A stretch of DNA of 64,000 nt, taken from contig CAVANO010000015.1 of the NCBI GenBank assembly GCA_963590165.1, forward strand, positions 62,001 through 126,000, given 5' to 3'. Below, one piece after another: positions 8,650 through 16,908 of the stretch. The stretch comes from UBA11524 sp963590165 (GTDB lineage: Bacteria; Bacillota; Clostridia; Christensenellales; Aristaeellaceae). Under the pieces are notes generated by a model, which did not search any database, was not told where the DNA came from, and worked only from the letters and a program-made list of their open reading frames with translations. Made by a program: the position numbers and the translations under genes. How positions within the stretch are numbered: the first letter of the stretch is position 1; each line of letters starts with the position of its first letter.

Positions 8650-10440
8650 TTACGACAATTGCAGCTCATAGAGCTTGCGGTAGATGCCGTCCATCGCCAG
8701 CAGTTCCTGATGCGTGCCCGATTCGCGGATTTTTCCATGGTGCATGACGATGATGCGGTCGGCATGCTGAATGGTCGACAGGCGGTGCGCGACGATGATG
8801 GACGTGCGTCCCTCCATCAGGCGCTCAAGCGCTTCCTGAATCCACTGTTCGGTTTCGGTGTCGATATTTGCAGTCGCTTCATCGAGAATCAGGATGGTCG
8901 GGTCATGTGCAAGCGTCCGCGCGAACGACAACAACTGCCGCTGGCCGGATGAGAAGGTTGCGCCGCGCTCAGTAACGTGTTCGTCATAGCCGTCCGGCAG
9001 ACGGTTGATGAAGTGCGACGCGTTCGTGTACTCCGCCGCCTGACGCACCTGCTCGTCCGTGATATTCTCATCGCGCAGCCGGATATTGCTGGCGATGGTG
9101 CCGGTGAAGATGAACACATCCTGCTGCACCTGCCCGATGGCGGAACGCAGTTGCTCACGCGTCAGATCGCGGACATCAACGCCGTCAACGCGGATGCTGC
9201 CCTTCTGCACATCGTAATATCGCCCGATAAGATTTAATATAGAAGATTTGCCTGCACCCGTCGCGCCGACAAACGCCACCTTCTGTCCGGGCTCGATGGT
9301 GAAGGATACGTCACGCAGCACCCAGTTCACACCGTCATACGCAAACCAGACGTGGTCGAACTCGATTCTGCCTTTGACAGCAGGCAGCTTTTTTGCATCG
9401 GGGCTGTCGTTTACAATAGGTTTGACATCCAGGAGCGTGAAAATCTTCTCTGCCGAGGCGATGGCGCTCTGCAGGGTCGAAAACTGCTCCGCCAGTTCCT
9501 GAATCGGCGTGAACAGCTGCGAAATGTAATCGGTGAACGTGTAGAGCATGCCGATGGAGATGACGCCATTCAGCACGAGTGAACTGCCGCCGCCCAAGAT
9601 AATCGCCGTCGCGATAATCGAGGAGAAATAGATGCTCGGGCGGAAGATGGCAAACACCATCATTTCACGCAGACCGGCACGGTAGAGCGATTCGTTCTTT
9701 TGCTCGAATTCATCGCATTTTTCCTTCTCGCGCGCGAAAATCTGGATGACACGCATGCCGGAAAGGTGCTCGCTCAAGAAGGTGTTCAGTGTCGTCAGAC
9801 GCGTCCTGACCGTCTGATACGCCTTGCGGCTCAGCTTACGGAACACGACCGTCAGCGCCGCAACAACCGGCACCATCACGAGCGAGAGCATCGCCATGCG
9901 CGGGTTCATCACGACCATAATGGAAATCAGCGCAATGATTTTGACGACGTTGCGGAACAGGCGGACAATCGTGTTGGCGTACAGGTCATTGACCGCCTCG
10001 GTGTCGTTGGTGATGCGCGTGACAATCTTGCCGACCGGCGTCAGGTCAAAAAAGCGCATAGACAGGCTTTCGACATGCGCCATCACCTCATTGCGCAGCG
10101 TGCTGACGATGTTCTGTCCGGTTTCCTGAATCTTCATGTACTGGACGCGGTTGCACAGGAACTGCAGCACGAGAATCAGGATATACAGTCCGGCCGCCTT
10201 CAAAATGCCCTGAAAGCGAACATCCGGTGCAAGCTCCTGCGCGCTGTCCTGCGTGATGTACAGGTCGATGGCATCGCCGATGATGCGCGGCCGCAGCACG
10301 TCAAACGCCGTCAGGAAAAGCACCAGCACGCAACAGAGTGCAACCGTCTTCTTGTACGGCTTCAGGTACTTCATCAGGCGCAGAAAGGCGTTTCCCTTAT
10401 ATTGCAGGTCGTTTGCTTCCTTCTTATTGTTCGTCTGCAC
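8650..10440 (-). CDS. ABC exporter half-transporter, consensus-site ATPase subunit (second gene of a heterodimer)
   Basis: A fused membrane plus ATPase protein of 596 residues. The start is a GTG at 10440, which overlaps the upstream ABC gene by 17 bases and has GGGAGG 9 bases before it; the frame is open further but only inside its partner. The N-terminal half holds six predicted membrane helices (first begins YKKTVALCCVLVLF). The ATPase has Walker A VGATGAGKSS, Walker B ILILDEATANID with the catalytic glutamate, but a degenerate signature FSSGQ. Its partner has the opposite defect, the arrangement of BmrCD/TM287-288-type heterodimeric exporters. Substrate is unknown; drug or lipid export is the family norm. 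Confidence 0.88.
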   Translation of the reverse strand: MQTNNKKEANDLQYKGNAFLRLMKYLKPYKKTVALCCVLVLFLTAFDVLRPRIIGDAIDLYITQDSAQELAPDVRFQGILKAAGLYILILVLQFLCNRVQYMKIQETGQNIVSTLRNEVMAHVESLSMRFFDLTPVGKIVTRITNDTEAVNDLYANTIVRLFRNVVKIIALISIMVVMNPRMAMLSLVMVPVVAALTVVFRKLSRKAYQTVRTRLTTLNTFLSEHLSGMRVIQIFAREKEKCDEFEQKNESLYRAGLREMMVFAIFRPSIYFSSIIATAIILGGGSSLVLNGVISIGMLYTFTDYISQLFTPIQELAEQFSTLQSAIASAEKIFTLLDVKPIVNDSPDAKKLPAVKGRIEFDHVWFAYDGVNWVLRDVSFTIEPGQKVAFVGATGAGKSSILNLIGRYYDVQKGSIRVDGVDVRDLTREQLRSAIGQVQQDVFIFTGTIASNIRLRDENITDEQVRQAAEYTNASHFINRLPDGYDEHVTERGATFSSGQRQLLSFARTLAHDPTILILDEATANIDTETEQWIQEALERLMEGRTSIIVAHRLSTIQHADRIIVMHHGKIRESGTHQELLAMDGIYRKLYELQLS

Positions 10441-12205
10441 TGTCGGCGCCTCCCTTCTCCTTGAGCTGCTCCTCAAGCTGCTGCTTGCGGTACAGGCTCT
10501 GATACAGCCCGCCGTTGTTGATGAGTTCCTCATGCGTGCCGTATTCCTCCACCTTGCCGTCATCGAGGACAAGAATGTGGTCGGCATCCTGAATGGTGGA
10601 AATACGGTGCGCAACGATGATCGTCGTGCGTCCCTCGCGAAGGCGGCGCAGGTTGTTGAGAATCTGCCGCTCCGTGTCCGTATCGACGGCAGACAGCGCA
10701 TCATCAAGCAGCAGAATCGGTGCATCCTTCATCAGCGCACGGGCAATGGACGAGCGCTGTTTCTGACCGCCGGAAAGTGTCACGCCGCGTTCGCCGACAA
10801 TCGTCTGATACGCATCGGGGAATTCGATGATGTTATCGTGAATGCAGGCATCCTTTGCCGCCTGTTCAACCGCTTCGAGGGACTTGTCCTCCGAGCCGAA
10901 CGCGATGTTGTTCTGCAGCGTGTCCGAGAAGAGGAAGCTGTCCTGCGGCACACAGGCGATGTTCCTGCGCAGCACCTTCAGCGGAATCTCTTTGAGCAGA
11001 TGCCCGTCAATCGTAATCATGCCGTCCGGCACATCATACAGACGCATGAGCAGGCTCGGCAGAGTGCTCTTGCCGGAGCCTGTCCGCCCGAGGACAGCCA
11101 GCGTTTCTCCTGCCTTGACCGTCACGGAAACATCATCAAGCACAGTTGTTTCCGGCTGGTCGGGATAGGCGAAGGTCAGGTGATGGATGGCGATGTCACC
11201 GTGCAGCGAGGTCAGGCTGCTGTCCGTCCGATCGCTGTCGACAATGTCGGGCTTCGCGTCGAAAATGCCGCAGAGGCGGCGCAGACTCGCCAGTCCCTGA
11301 CTGACACTCGTAATGCACTCACCCACTGCCATCATCGGCCAGACGAGCATCGTCACGTACGAATTGAACGTGATGAACTGTCCGACATTGATTTCGCCGT
11401 AAATCGCCAGATAGCCGCCGTAGACGAGCGTCAGCAGGCTCGACAGACCCACGACAAGATCCAGCAGCGGCATAACGAGTGCCTGCAACCGCACCACGCC
11501 GAGGTTTTTCTCGCGCGTGAAAGCGACTGTCTTGGCGAATGCGTATAGTTCCTTGCGTTCCTGCACGAACGCCTTGATGACACGGATGCCGGAAACCGTC
11601 TCCTGCACCTGATCGGTCAGCGTCGAGAACGCCTCCTGCTTGGCAATGAAGCGCTTATGCATCAGCTTGCCGTAAAAATAATCGCCGAAGATAATCAGAA
11701 TCAGCGGAATGACCGCCACAAGCGTCAGTTTCGGGCTGACATACGTCATCATCTGCCAGAGCACAAGCACCATCATGACCGTCGCGTCAAACGCGCTGAT
11801 GACCGTCATGCCCAGCAGTGCACGCACAGCCTGCAGGTCGTTGGTGAAATGCGCCATCAGGTCGCCTGTCTTGTGTTCATTATAATAGCGTGCAGACAGC
11901 GTCGACAGGTGCGAAAACAGGTCGCTGCGAACCTCCTTCTCGATGGAACGCGCTGCGCCGAAAAGGAAGATACGCCAGCAGAAGCGCCCGATTGCGATAA
12001 TCACGCCGATGAGCACAATTTTCCATACCAGCGCCATCACGCCGTCCATGCCGAGCGTGTGTTGGTCAAGCCCATTGGTGATTTCGCCGGTGAACTGCGG
12101 CACATACACGTTGACCGCATCGACCACGAAAAGTGCCAGAATTCCCAGAATGTACTGCCACCAGTGACGGCGAACGTACCGCCACGCCAGCTTCAATTCC
12201 TTCAT
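10424..12205 (-). CDS. ABC exporter half-transporter, degenerate-site subunit (first gene of a heterodimer)
   Basis: This 593-residue protein starts MKELKLAWRYVRRHWW at an ATG with GAGGAGG 6 bases upstream. Six membrane helices are followed by an ATPase with Walker A LGRTGSGKST and a canonical LSGGQ, but Walker B reads ILLLDDALSAVD, with aspartate in place of the catalytic glutamate. Combined with the partner gene, one composite ATP site would be consensus and one degenerate, as in known heterodimeric type IV exporters. The two genes overlap and are surely cotranslated. I saw no clear promoter, only AT-rich sequence at 12215-12260. Confidence 0.9.
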   Translation of the reverse strand: MKELKLAWRYVRRHWWQYILGILALFVVDAVNVYVPQFTGEITNGLDQHTLGMDGVMALVWKIVLIGVIIAIGRFCWRIFLFGAARSIEKEVRSDLFSHLSTLSARYYNEHKTGDLMAHFTNDLQAVRALLGMTVISAFDATVMMVLVLWQMMTYVSPKLTLVAVIPLILIIFGDYFYGKLMHKRFIAKQEAFSTLTDQVQETVSGIRVIKAFVQERKELYAFAKTVAFTREKNLGVVRLQALVMPLLDLVVGLSSLLTLVYGGYLAIYGEINVGQFITFNSYVTMLVWPMMAVGECITSVSQGLASLRRLCGIFDAKPDIVDSDRTDSSLTSLHGDIAIHHLTFAYPDQPETTVLDDVSVTVKAGETLAVLGRTGSGKSTLPSLLMRLYDVPDGMITIDGHLLKEIPLKVLRRNIACVPQDSFLFSDTLQNNIAFGSEDKSLEAVEQAAKDACIHDNIIEFPDAYQTIVGERGVTLSGGQKQRSSIARALMKDAPILLLDDALSAVDTDTERQILNNLRRLREGRTTIIVAHRISTIQDADHILVLDDGKVEEYGTHEELINNGGLYQSLYRKQQLEEQLKEKGGADSADEQ

Positions 12206-12388
12206 GGATGCCTCCTCAAGAACGAATACATTTTATTTTATCAGATTTTATACCGCTTGTGCATCCTTTCGCTGAATTTTTCGTCCAGCTTTACAGTCCG
12301 CATGGGAAATTGTTGAAGCATGGGCAGACTTTTCATTGCCTTCCTGACGAAATTCAAAAAAAATTAACAGGAAAGCACGGAAACATGC

Positions 12389-12417
12389 TTGTCAATCGTG
12401 CCATGTTGGGGTATAAT
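12389..12417 (+). promoter_or_regulatory. Sigma-A promoter of the PrsA/SurA-like lipoprotein gene
   Basis: -35 TTGTCA (12389-12394), 17-base spacer, -10 TATAAT (12412-12417), about 48 bases before the chosen start at 12465. Confidence 0.85.
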
Positions 12418-12464
12418 GAACGAAGTATCCCCGGAATGAAAATGGTGGAATGGAGAGTATGTTT

Positions 12465-13904
12465 ATGCAGAAAAAGACGTTGCTGGCGCTGATGCTGGTT
12501 CTGACGATGCTGCTCAGCGGCTGCTCGCTGATTGTCAAAGACGAGGCTGTTGATGAAGCCCGTGTGGTCATCCGCGTCGGCGATGACACGTATACCAAGG
12601 CTCAGGTACAGGCGAATATCGATTATACCATTCAGCAGTATGAATATATTTACTCCCTGTATGGTCTCACGTTCGATTCGACCGATGAAGAAACGATTTC
12701 CAGCATCACCGACAGCGTGATTGATGGCCTGGTGGAACGTTCCGTGCTGATTGCCAAGGCAAAAGAGCTCGGTCTTGATGAACTGACTGACGAAGAGAAC
12801 GCGCAGCTCGATGAGGATGTGCAGTCCGAGCTGGAAACGCTGCGTGAGAGCGCCGCAACCAACTTCAGCCTGTCCACCGAAACGCAGTTGGAAGAAATTG
12901 AGGCGAAGCTGACGGAATACGGCTACACCGAGGAATCCATCCGCGAAAGCCTGCTCGAATCCCTGCTGATGGAAAAGGCAGAGGAATACACCATCAAGGA
13001 CGTCACGGTAACGGAAGAGGAAATCACGGCGGAATTCAACAGCAGGGTTGAAGAAGCCAAGACGAGCTATGAGAGCGATCTCGATGCATACGGCGAAGCG
13101 GTGCTGAACGGCGATACCATCTACTATCGTCCGGCAGGCTACCGCTATGTCAAGCAGATTCTCATCCAGTTCAACGAAGAGGACACCGACCTGGTCAGCG
13201 AGATTCAGTCCGCCCTCACGACCGCGCAGAGCGAGCAGACCACGGCTACGACTGCTTTGAACGATCTCAACGTAGAAGATGCGGAGAACCTTGTCGCGCA
13301 GGTGACTGTCGCTGTGAATGTCACATCCGATACACCCACCACCACGTTTGAAATCGCAAGCACGACCACAAGCTTCACCGAAGAACTTGATGAAGCCACT
13401 TCCGCAGCCGTGATTGCTGTCGCCGAGGCGAATGCCAAGGTGGCGTACCTCCAGCAGCAGCTCACTGTTGCCGAGGCGCTGGAATGGGCAAACATCGTGG
13501 ACGAAGCGGACGAAGTGCTCACTGCGTTGGATAACGGCGAGGATTGGGATACACTGGCTGCAGCGCATAACGATGACCCCGGCATGGCGGAAGGCTCTGA
13601 ATACGCCGAGACCGGCTATCAGATCTGCGAAGGCTTCTCTTCCTTTGACTCCGCGTTTGTCGACGCTGCCATGCTGCTCGAAAAAGTCGGCGACCACACG
13701 ACCAGGATTGAGGGCAGCTACGGCTACTACATCATCAAGTACGTCGGTGACGTCGAAGAAGGCGCGGTTAATCTCGACACTGTCCGCGATATCATCGAGC
13801 CTGATGTCCTGAGCACCAAGCAGGAAACTGTGCAGACCGAAACCATCGCCCAGTGGGTTTCCGATGCAAATGCTCAAATTGACAAGAGCGTCCTGGACGA
13901 CTGA
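12465..13904 (+). CDS. Lipoprotein with SurA/PrsA-like architecture, probable extracytoplasmic foldase
   Basis: A 479-residue exported lipoprotein. The start at 12465 gives MQKKTLLALMLVLTMLLSGC, a signal peptide ending in lipobox LSGC, with GGAGAG 7 bases upstream; ATGs at 12450 and 12459 lack correct spacing. After the cysteine comes a SurA_N/trigger-like helical region (VGDDTYTKAQVQANIDY, about residues 40-180), then a C-terminal parvulin-like segment (NGEDWDTLAAAHNDDPGM ... GYYIIKYVGDVEEG). A Thr/Ser/Ala-rich insertion of about 100 residues interrupts the middle. The family assists folding of secreted proteins. Whether the parvulin domain keeps isomerase activity cannot be judged. Single-gene unit between its promoter and terminator. 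Confidence 0.82.
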   Translation: MQKKTLLALMLVLTMLLSGCSLIVKDEAVDEARVVIRVGDDTYTKAQVQANIDYTIQQYEYIYSLYGLTFDSTDEETISSITDSVIDGLVERSVLIAKAKELGLDELTDEENAQLDEDVQSELETLRESAATNFSLSTETQLEEIEAKLTEYGYTEESIRESLLESLLMEKAEEYTIKDVTVTEEEITAEFNSRVEEAKTSYESDLDAYGEAVLNGDTIYYRPAGYRYVKQILIQFNEEDTDLVSEIQSALTTAQSEQTTATTALNDLNVEDAENLVAQVTVAVNVTSDTPTTTFEIASTTTSFTEELDEATSAAVIAVAEANAKVAYLQQQLTVAEALEWANIVDEADEVLTALDNGEDWDTLAAAHNDDPGMAEGSEYAETGYQICEGFSSFDSAFVDAAMLLEKVGDHTTRIEGSYGYYIIKYVGDVEEGAVNLDTVRDIIEPDVLSTKQETVQTETIAQWVSDANAQIDKSVLDD

Positions 13905-13918
13905 TTCACTGTGATCAT

Positions 13919-13958
13919 CAGCGGCTGTCTCCCCTAAGCGGGAGGCAGCTGCTTTTTA
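13919..13958 (+). terminator. Rho-independent terminator after the lipoprotein gene
   Basis: AGCGGCTGTCTCCC pairs imperfectly with GGGAGGCAGCTGCT around a short loop, then TTTTTA. It starts about 15 bases after the stop. Confidence 0.85.
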
Positions 13959-13963
13959 TACCG

Positions 13964-13992
13964 TTGACATACTGCGTTGTATTTGCTACAAT
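13964..13992 (+). promoter_or_regulatory. Sigma-A promoter for the 14038-15250 gene pair
   Basis: -35 consensus TTGACA (13964-13969), 17-base spacer, -10 TACAAT (13987-13992), 45 bases before the next start codon. Confidence 0.87.
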
Positions 13993-14037
13993 AATGGAAA
14001 CAGCTGAACGGTTTTATAGTGGAGAGGAGCGAAGCGC

Positions 14038-14535
14038 ATGCGTTTGTTGATGATTGCCGCGATTGGCGCCCTCATTCTGCTTCTTCTGCTCTTTCTTCTA
14101 CTGCACCACCGGAATAAGCAGAAAGCGGAACGTTTGCTTGTCGAGCGTGTCCGCACGACGGACGTGTATCAATCGCTCTATCCCGTCTTGCGGACGGCAA
14201 GCCGCTGCTGTGTTGACCGCGTCATCATCCGCCGGAATGAGGTGCGCATCGTGCTCTTTCGTCCGATGAACACTGTTTGTCGTTTTATTTTCGAGGAGCG
14301 CGGCTTTGACCCCATCGCGGATGAACGTGTGCTGCATGCGCTGGCGCTGGCAATTTCCGCCGACATGGAGCAGCTGCGAGATGAGCACAATTATTCATTC
14401 GCCGTACGCGAAGAAACCACCATGAACGGTCAGCGCGATGTCTGGTTTGAGTACAATATTCAGCCGCGCTATAAGGACATGATGACGAAGCGCTGGTATG
14501 AGAAGCCTGAAATCGAAGACGGGATTATTCGCTGA
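14038..14535 (+). CDS. Unknown protein with N-terminal membrane anchor
   Basis: I do not recognise this 165-residue protein. It begins with a leucine-rich hydrophobic segment (residues about 5-22) followed by HHRNKQK, so it should be anchored with the C-terminal domain in the cytoplasm (positive-inside). The remainder is a mixed alpha/beta sequence with RVIIRRNEVRIVLFRP and FEYNIQPRYKDMMTKRWYE and no obvious catalytic motif. GGAG lies upstream of the ATG. It is driven by the promoter at 13964 and lies 82 bases before the DUF4867-like gene, probably in the same transcript. Confidence 0.75.
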   Translation: MRLLMIAAIGALILLLLLFLLLHHRNKQKAERLLVERVRTTDVYQSLYPVLRTASRCCVDRVIIRRNEVRIVLFRPMNTVCRFIFEERGFDPIADERVLHALALAISADMEQLRDEHNYSFAVREETTMNGQRDVWFEYNIQPRYKDMMTKRWYEKPEIEDGIIR

Positions 14536-14617
14536 CGCGGCAGGAATCCGGCGCTGTCCATCGAATAAGAATGATGTTCGCATCGGAATCGATGCAAAAT
14601 AAGAGGAGGCAATTCCA

Positions 14618-15250
14618 ATGGAAATTCTGTCTGTATTTGACGCTGCATTCAAGCCCTACGGCCGTGTGGTTGAAGGCTATCCTGTGGACGGGCTGCTCAA
14701 GGCGCTTGCCGAAACGCCCTGCCCTGCCGGCACCGTTTATGTCCCGCGCGATGAAGCGATTCATGCAGCCCCCAACGCCGAAGCCATCGGCACAGGTCTC
14801 TTCGGCGGCATGCCGTTCCAGCTGGGCTATTGCAACGGCCACAACACGAAGCTGAACTGCCTGGAATATCACCGCGACAGCGAATTCAACCTCGGCACGG
14901 AGGACTTTATCCTGCTGCTGGCGACGCTCTCCGATCTGGAGGACGGCGAGCTGGACACCGCGAAAGTCAAGGCGTTCCGCGTGCCTGCCGGCGTGATGGT
15001 CGAGGTCTATGCAACGACGCTGCACTACGCACCCTGCCACACGGATGCTGCGAAGGGCTTCCGCGTGCTGGTCGCGCTGCCTGACAAGACGAACACTGAC
15101 TTCCGTCCGGCTGACGGCGCGAACAAGCTCGACCGTACGCTGTGGGCACGCAACAAGTGGTTGCTGGCACATGCGGACAGCAGCGAAGCGAAGCAGGGTG
15201 CTGCCGTGCTGCTCAAGGGCGTCAACATCGACATTGCAGCAGATCTTTAA
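14618..15250 (+). CDS. DUF4867-family-like protein (cupin-type fold suspected)
   Basis: The 210-residue protein starts MEILSVFDAAFKPYGRVVEG after AGGAGG at 8 bases. It contains GYCNGHNTKLNCLEYHRDSE and an RVPAGVMVEVYATTLHYAP segment; the histidine/glutamate cluster NCLEYHRDSE followed by a VPAGV turn is cupin-like and could bind a metal. From memory this matches DUF4867 proteins of Bacillota, whose reaction is not known to me; ureidoglycolate-lyase-like folds are similar. No signal peptide, so cytoplasmic. It is downstream of an unknown membrane protein and does not sit in a recognisable pathway. Confidence 0.75.
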   Translation: MEILSVFDAAFKPYGRVVEGYPVDGLLKALAETPCPAGTVYVPRDEAIHAAPNAEAIGTGLFGGMPFQLGYCNGHNTKLNCLEYHRDSEFNLGTEDFILLLATLSDLEDGELDTAKVKAFRVPAGVMVEVYATTLHYAPCHTDAAKGFRVLVALPDKTNTDFRPADGANKLDRTLWARNKWLLAHADSSEAKQGAAVLLKGVNIDIAADL

Positions 15251-15282
15251 TTTCGCCTGACACGATTTTTTCTCGGAAACAC

Positions 15283-15311
15283 TTGCTTTTCCTTGCAGGA
15301 TATGTTATACT
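15283..15311 (+). promoter_or_regulatory. Sigma-A promoter of rpmB
   Basis: -35 TTGCTT (15283-15288), 17-base spacer, -10 TATACT (15306-15311), 46 bases before rpmB. Confidence 0.8.
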
Positions 15312-15356
15312 GGACAAGCTTGATGTGTGCATACTCCAACAAGGAGGTGGATTTCC

Positions 15357-15569
15357 ATGGGTAAGTTTTGCGAGATCTGCGAAAAGGGTACGCTGAACGG
15401 CAACAATGTCAGCCACTCCAACCGTAAGACCCACCGTACCTGGGCGCCCAATGTGCAGAGCGTTCGCGTGGTGGTCAACGGTTCTTCCAAGCGTATGAAC
15501 GTCTGCACCCGTTGCCTGCGCAGCGGCTATGTTGTGCGTGCGCTGCCGAAGACCCACGAGGAAGCGTAA
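15357..15569 (+). CDS. rpmB: 50S ribosomal protein L28
   Basis: Seventy residues from the ATG at 15357 (MGKFCEICEKG), chosen because AAGGAGGTGG is a near-perfect ribosome binding site just upstream; an upstream in-frame ATG is inside the promoter transcript with no site. The motifs SHSNRKTHRTW.PN and KRMNVCTRCLRSG are L28-specific. Two CxxC pairs (CEIC and CTRC) mark the zinc-binding C+ form, typically replaced under zinc limitation by a C- paralogue where one exists. Single-gene unit with its own promoter and terminator, as is usual for L28. Confidence 0.96.
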   Translation: MGKFCEICEKGTLNGNNVSHSNRKTHRTWAPNVQSVRVVVNGSSKRMNVCTRCLRSGYVVRALPKTHEEA

Positions 15570-15621
15570 TTCACCTGTTCGGGTGAAAAGCGTCAGCTTC
15601 TCAAGTAGAGTTTGCATCATG

Positions 15622-15657
15622 TTCCCCTGTCTGTTGTGCGACGGACAGGGGATTTTT
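15622..15657 (+). terminator. Rho-independent terminator after rpmB
   Basis: CCCCTGTC ... GACAGGGG, an 8-bp GC-rich stem with a 12-base loop, followed by ATTTTT. Confidence 0.88.
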
Positions 15658-15689
15658 AGGTTTCGGCATTATCCCAATCAGCAAGCAGT

Positions 15690-15800
15690 TTTTCGGTCGC
15701 AGGCTTCGTTTGATCATTTGATTCCTTCGGCACAAAACAAATCTACGAAGGAAATGTGTACCGCGAAGGAGTTCGGACAGAAATCAGACGAAGCCTCTCA
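15690..15800 (+). repeat. Degenerate copy of an intergenic repeat family
   Basis: The 314-base gap 15570-15883 holds the rpmB terminator, this element and a promoter. The element carries GTCGCAGGCTTCG, then AATGTGTACCGCGAAGGAG and AAATCAGACGAAGCC. Equivalent strings in the same order end the repeat copies near 59785-59825 and 60015-60055 (AATGTGCATTGCGAAGGAG, then a CAGACGAAG or TAGACGAAG variant). The match is partial and judged by eye. Confidence 0.5.
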
Positions 15801-15820
15801 CGTGTTTCGCTGTCAGAAGC

Positions 15821-15849
15821 TTGCATTTTGGGGCGCATTCCGCTATAAT
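15821..15849 (+). promoter_or_regulatory. Sigma-A promoter of the 2-hydroxyacid dehydrogenase gene
   Basis: -35 TTGCAT (15821-15826), 17-base spacer, consensus -10 TATAAT (15844-15849), 35 bases before the start codon. Confidence 0.85.
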
Positions 15850-15883
15850 GCAATCAATCAACCCGATGAGGAGGTTTTTCATC

Positions 15884-16825
15884 ATGAAAATCGTTGTGCT
15901 GGACGGTGCCGTGGAAAATCCCGGCGACCTAAGTTGGGATGCCTTGGGTGCACTGGGCGAGCTGACTGTCTATGACTATACCGCCGCAGAGGATATCCTT
16001 CCCCGCATCGGTGACGCGCCCGTCATCCTGACGAACAAGACGCCCATCACCCGTCAAACGATGGATGCATGCCCGAATCTGCGCTATATCGGTGTACTGG
16101 CGACCGGCTATAATGTGGTCGACGGCGCCGCCGCCAAGGAAAAGGGCATCCTCCTCACGAACGTCCCCACCTATGGCACGCAGGCAGTCGCGCAGTTTGT
16201 CATGGCGCAACTGCTCGAAATCTGCCACCGCATCGGTCATCATAACGATGCCGTGCAGCAAGGGCGCTGGTCAGCCTGCCGCGATTTCGCGTTCTGGGAT
16301 TATCCGTTGATGGAACTTGCGGGCAAGACGTTCGGCATCATCGGCTATGGCCGAATTGGACAGGCAACCGCGAAGCTCGCGCGCGCATTCGGCATGAATG
16401 TCATCTACTACAGCCGTCACGGTTCCGGCGAAGGTGCCGTCACGCTCGATGAGCTGTATGCGCGCAGCGACATTGTTTCGCTCCATTGCCCGCTGACAGC
16501 GGAAAATGCCGGCATGATTGACAAGGCTGCCATCGCGAAGATGAAGGACGGTGTCATCCTGCTCAACACGGCACGCGGCGGACTGATTAACGAGGCTGAC
16601 CTGCGCGAGGCGCTTGTATCCGGCAAGGTGTATGCTGCCGCATCGGACGTTGTATCCACCGAACCGATTCGCGCGGACAATCCGCTGCTCGGTCTGGACA
16701 ACATGCTCATCACGCCGCACATCGCGTGGGCAAGCCACGAGGCACGTCAGCGGCTGATGGACACGGCGGTCGACAATGTCCGGCAGTTCCTGAACGGCAC
16801 GCCGGTTAATGTCGTGAATCGGTAA
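15884..16825 (+). CDS. D-isomer-specific 2-hydroxyacid dehydrogenase
   Basis: An NAD(P)H-linked dehydrogenase of 313 residues that reduces a 2-keto acid to the D-2-hydroxy acid or the reverse. The start MKIVVLDGAVENPGD is set by GAGGAGG nearby. The Rossmann motif is GIIGYGRIGQATAK; downstream come the family signatures VSLHCPLTAENAGMID and LLNTARGGLINEADL, with the catalytic arginine in NTARGG and the acid/histidine pair near the C-terminus (TPHIAWAS). Glycerate, hydroxypyruvate or phosphonate-type substrates are all possible; sequence does not decide. It converges with the LacI-type regulator across a shared terminator and has no LacI-type operator in its own promoter. Confidence 0.92.
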   Translation: MKIVVLDGAVENPGDLSWDALGALGELTVYDYTAAEDILPRIGDAPVILTNKTPITRQTMDACPNLRYIGVLATGYNVVDGAAAKEKGILLTNVPTYGTQAVAQFVMAQLLEICHRIGHHNDAVQQGRWSACRDFAFWDYPLMELAGKTFGIIGYGRIGQATAKLARAFGMNVIYYSRHGSGEGAVTLDELYARSDIVSLHCPLTAENAGMIDKAAIAKMKDGVILLNTARGGLINEADLREALVSGKVYAAASDVVSTEPIRADNPLLGLDNMLITPHIAWASHEARQRLMDTAVDNVRQFLNGTPVNVVNR

Positions 16826-16858
16826 AAGAAAAGCAACAAGCCTACCCATCTTTCGCCA

Positions 16859-16908
16859 TCAAAAAAGCTGTGAAGGACATTTCGCCCTTCACAGCCGTTT
16901 TATTTTTC
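16859..16908. terminator. Bidirectional terminator between the dehydrogenase and lacI-type genes
   Basis: GGCTGTGAAGG pairs with CCTTCACAGC around an 8-base loop, flanked by A-run on the left and TTTTATTTTT on the right, so it can end transcription from both sides. The right edge overlaps the end of the LacI-type gene. Confidence 0.85.

Noticed and set aside
6710..8671. 653-residue plus-strand frame over tsf and rpsB
   Set aside because: Antisense shadow of conserved genes on the other strand; composition typical of such shadows.
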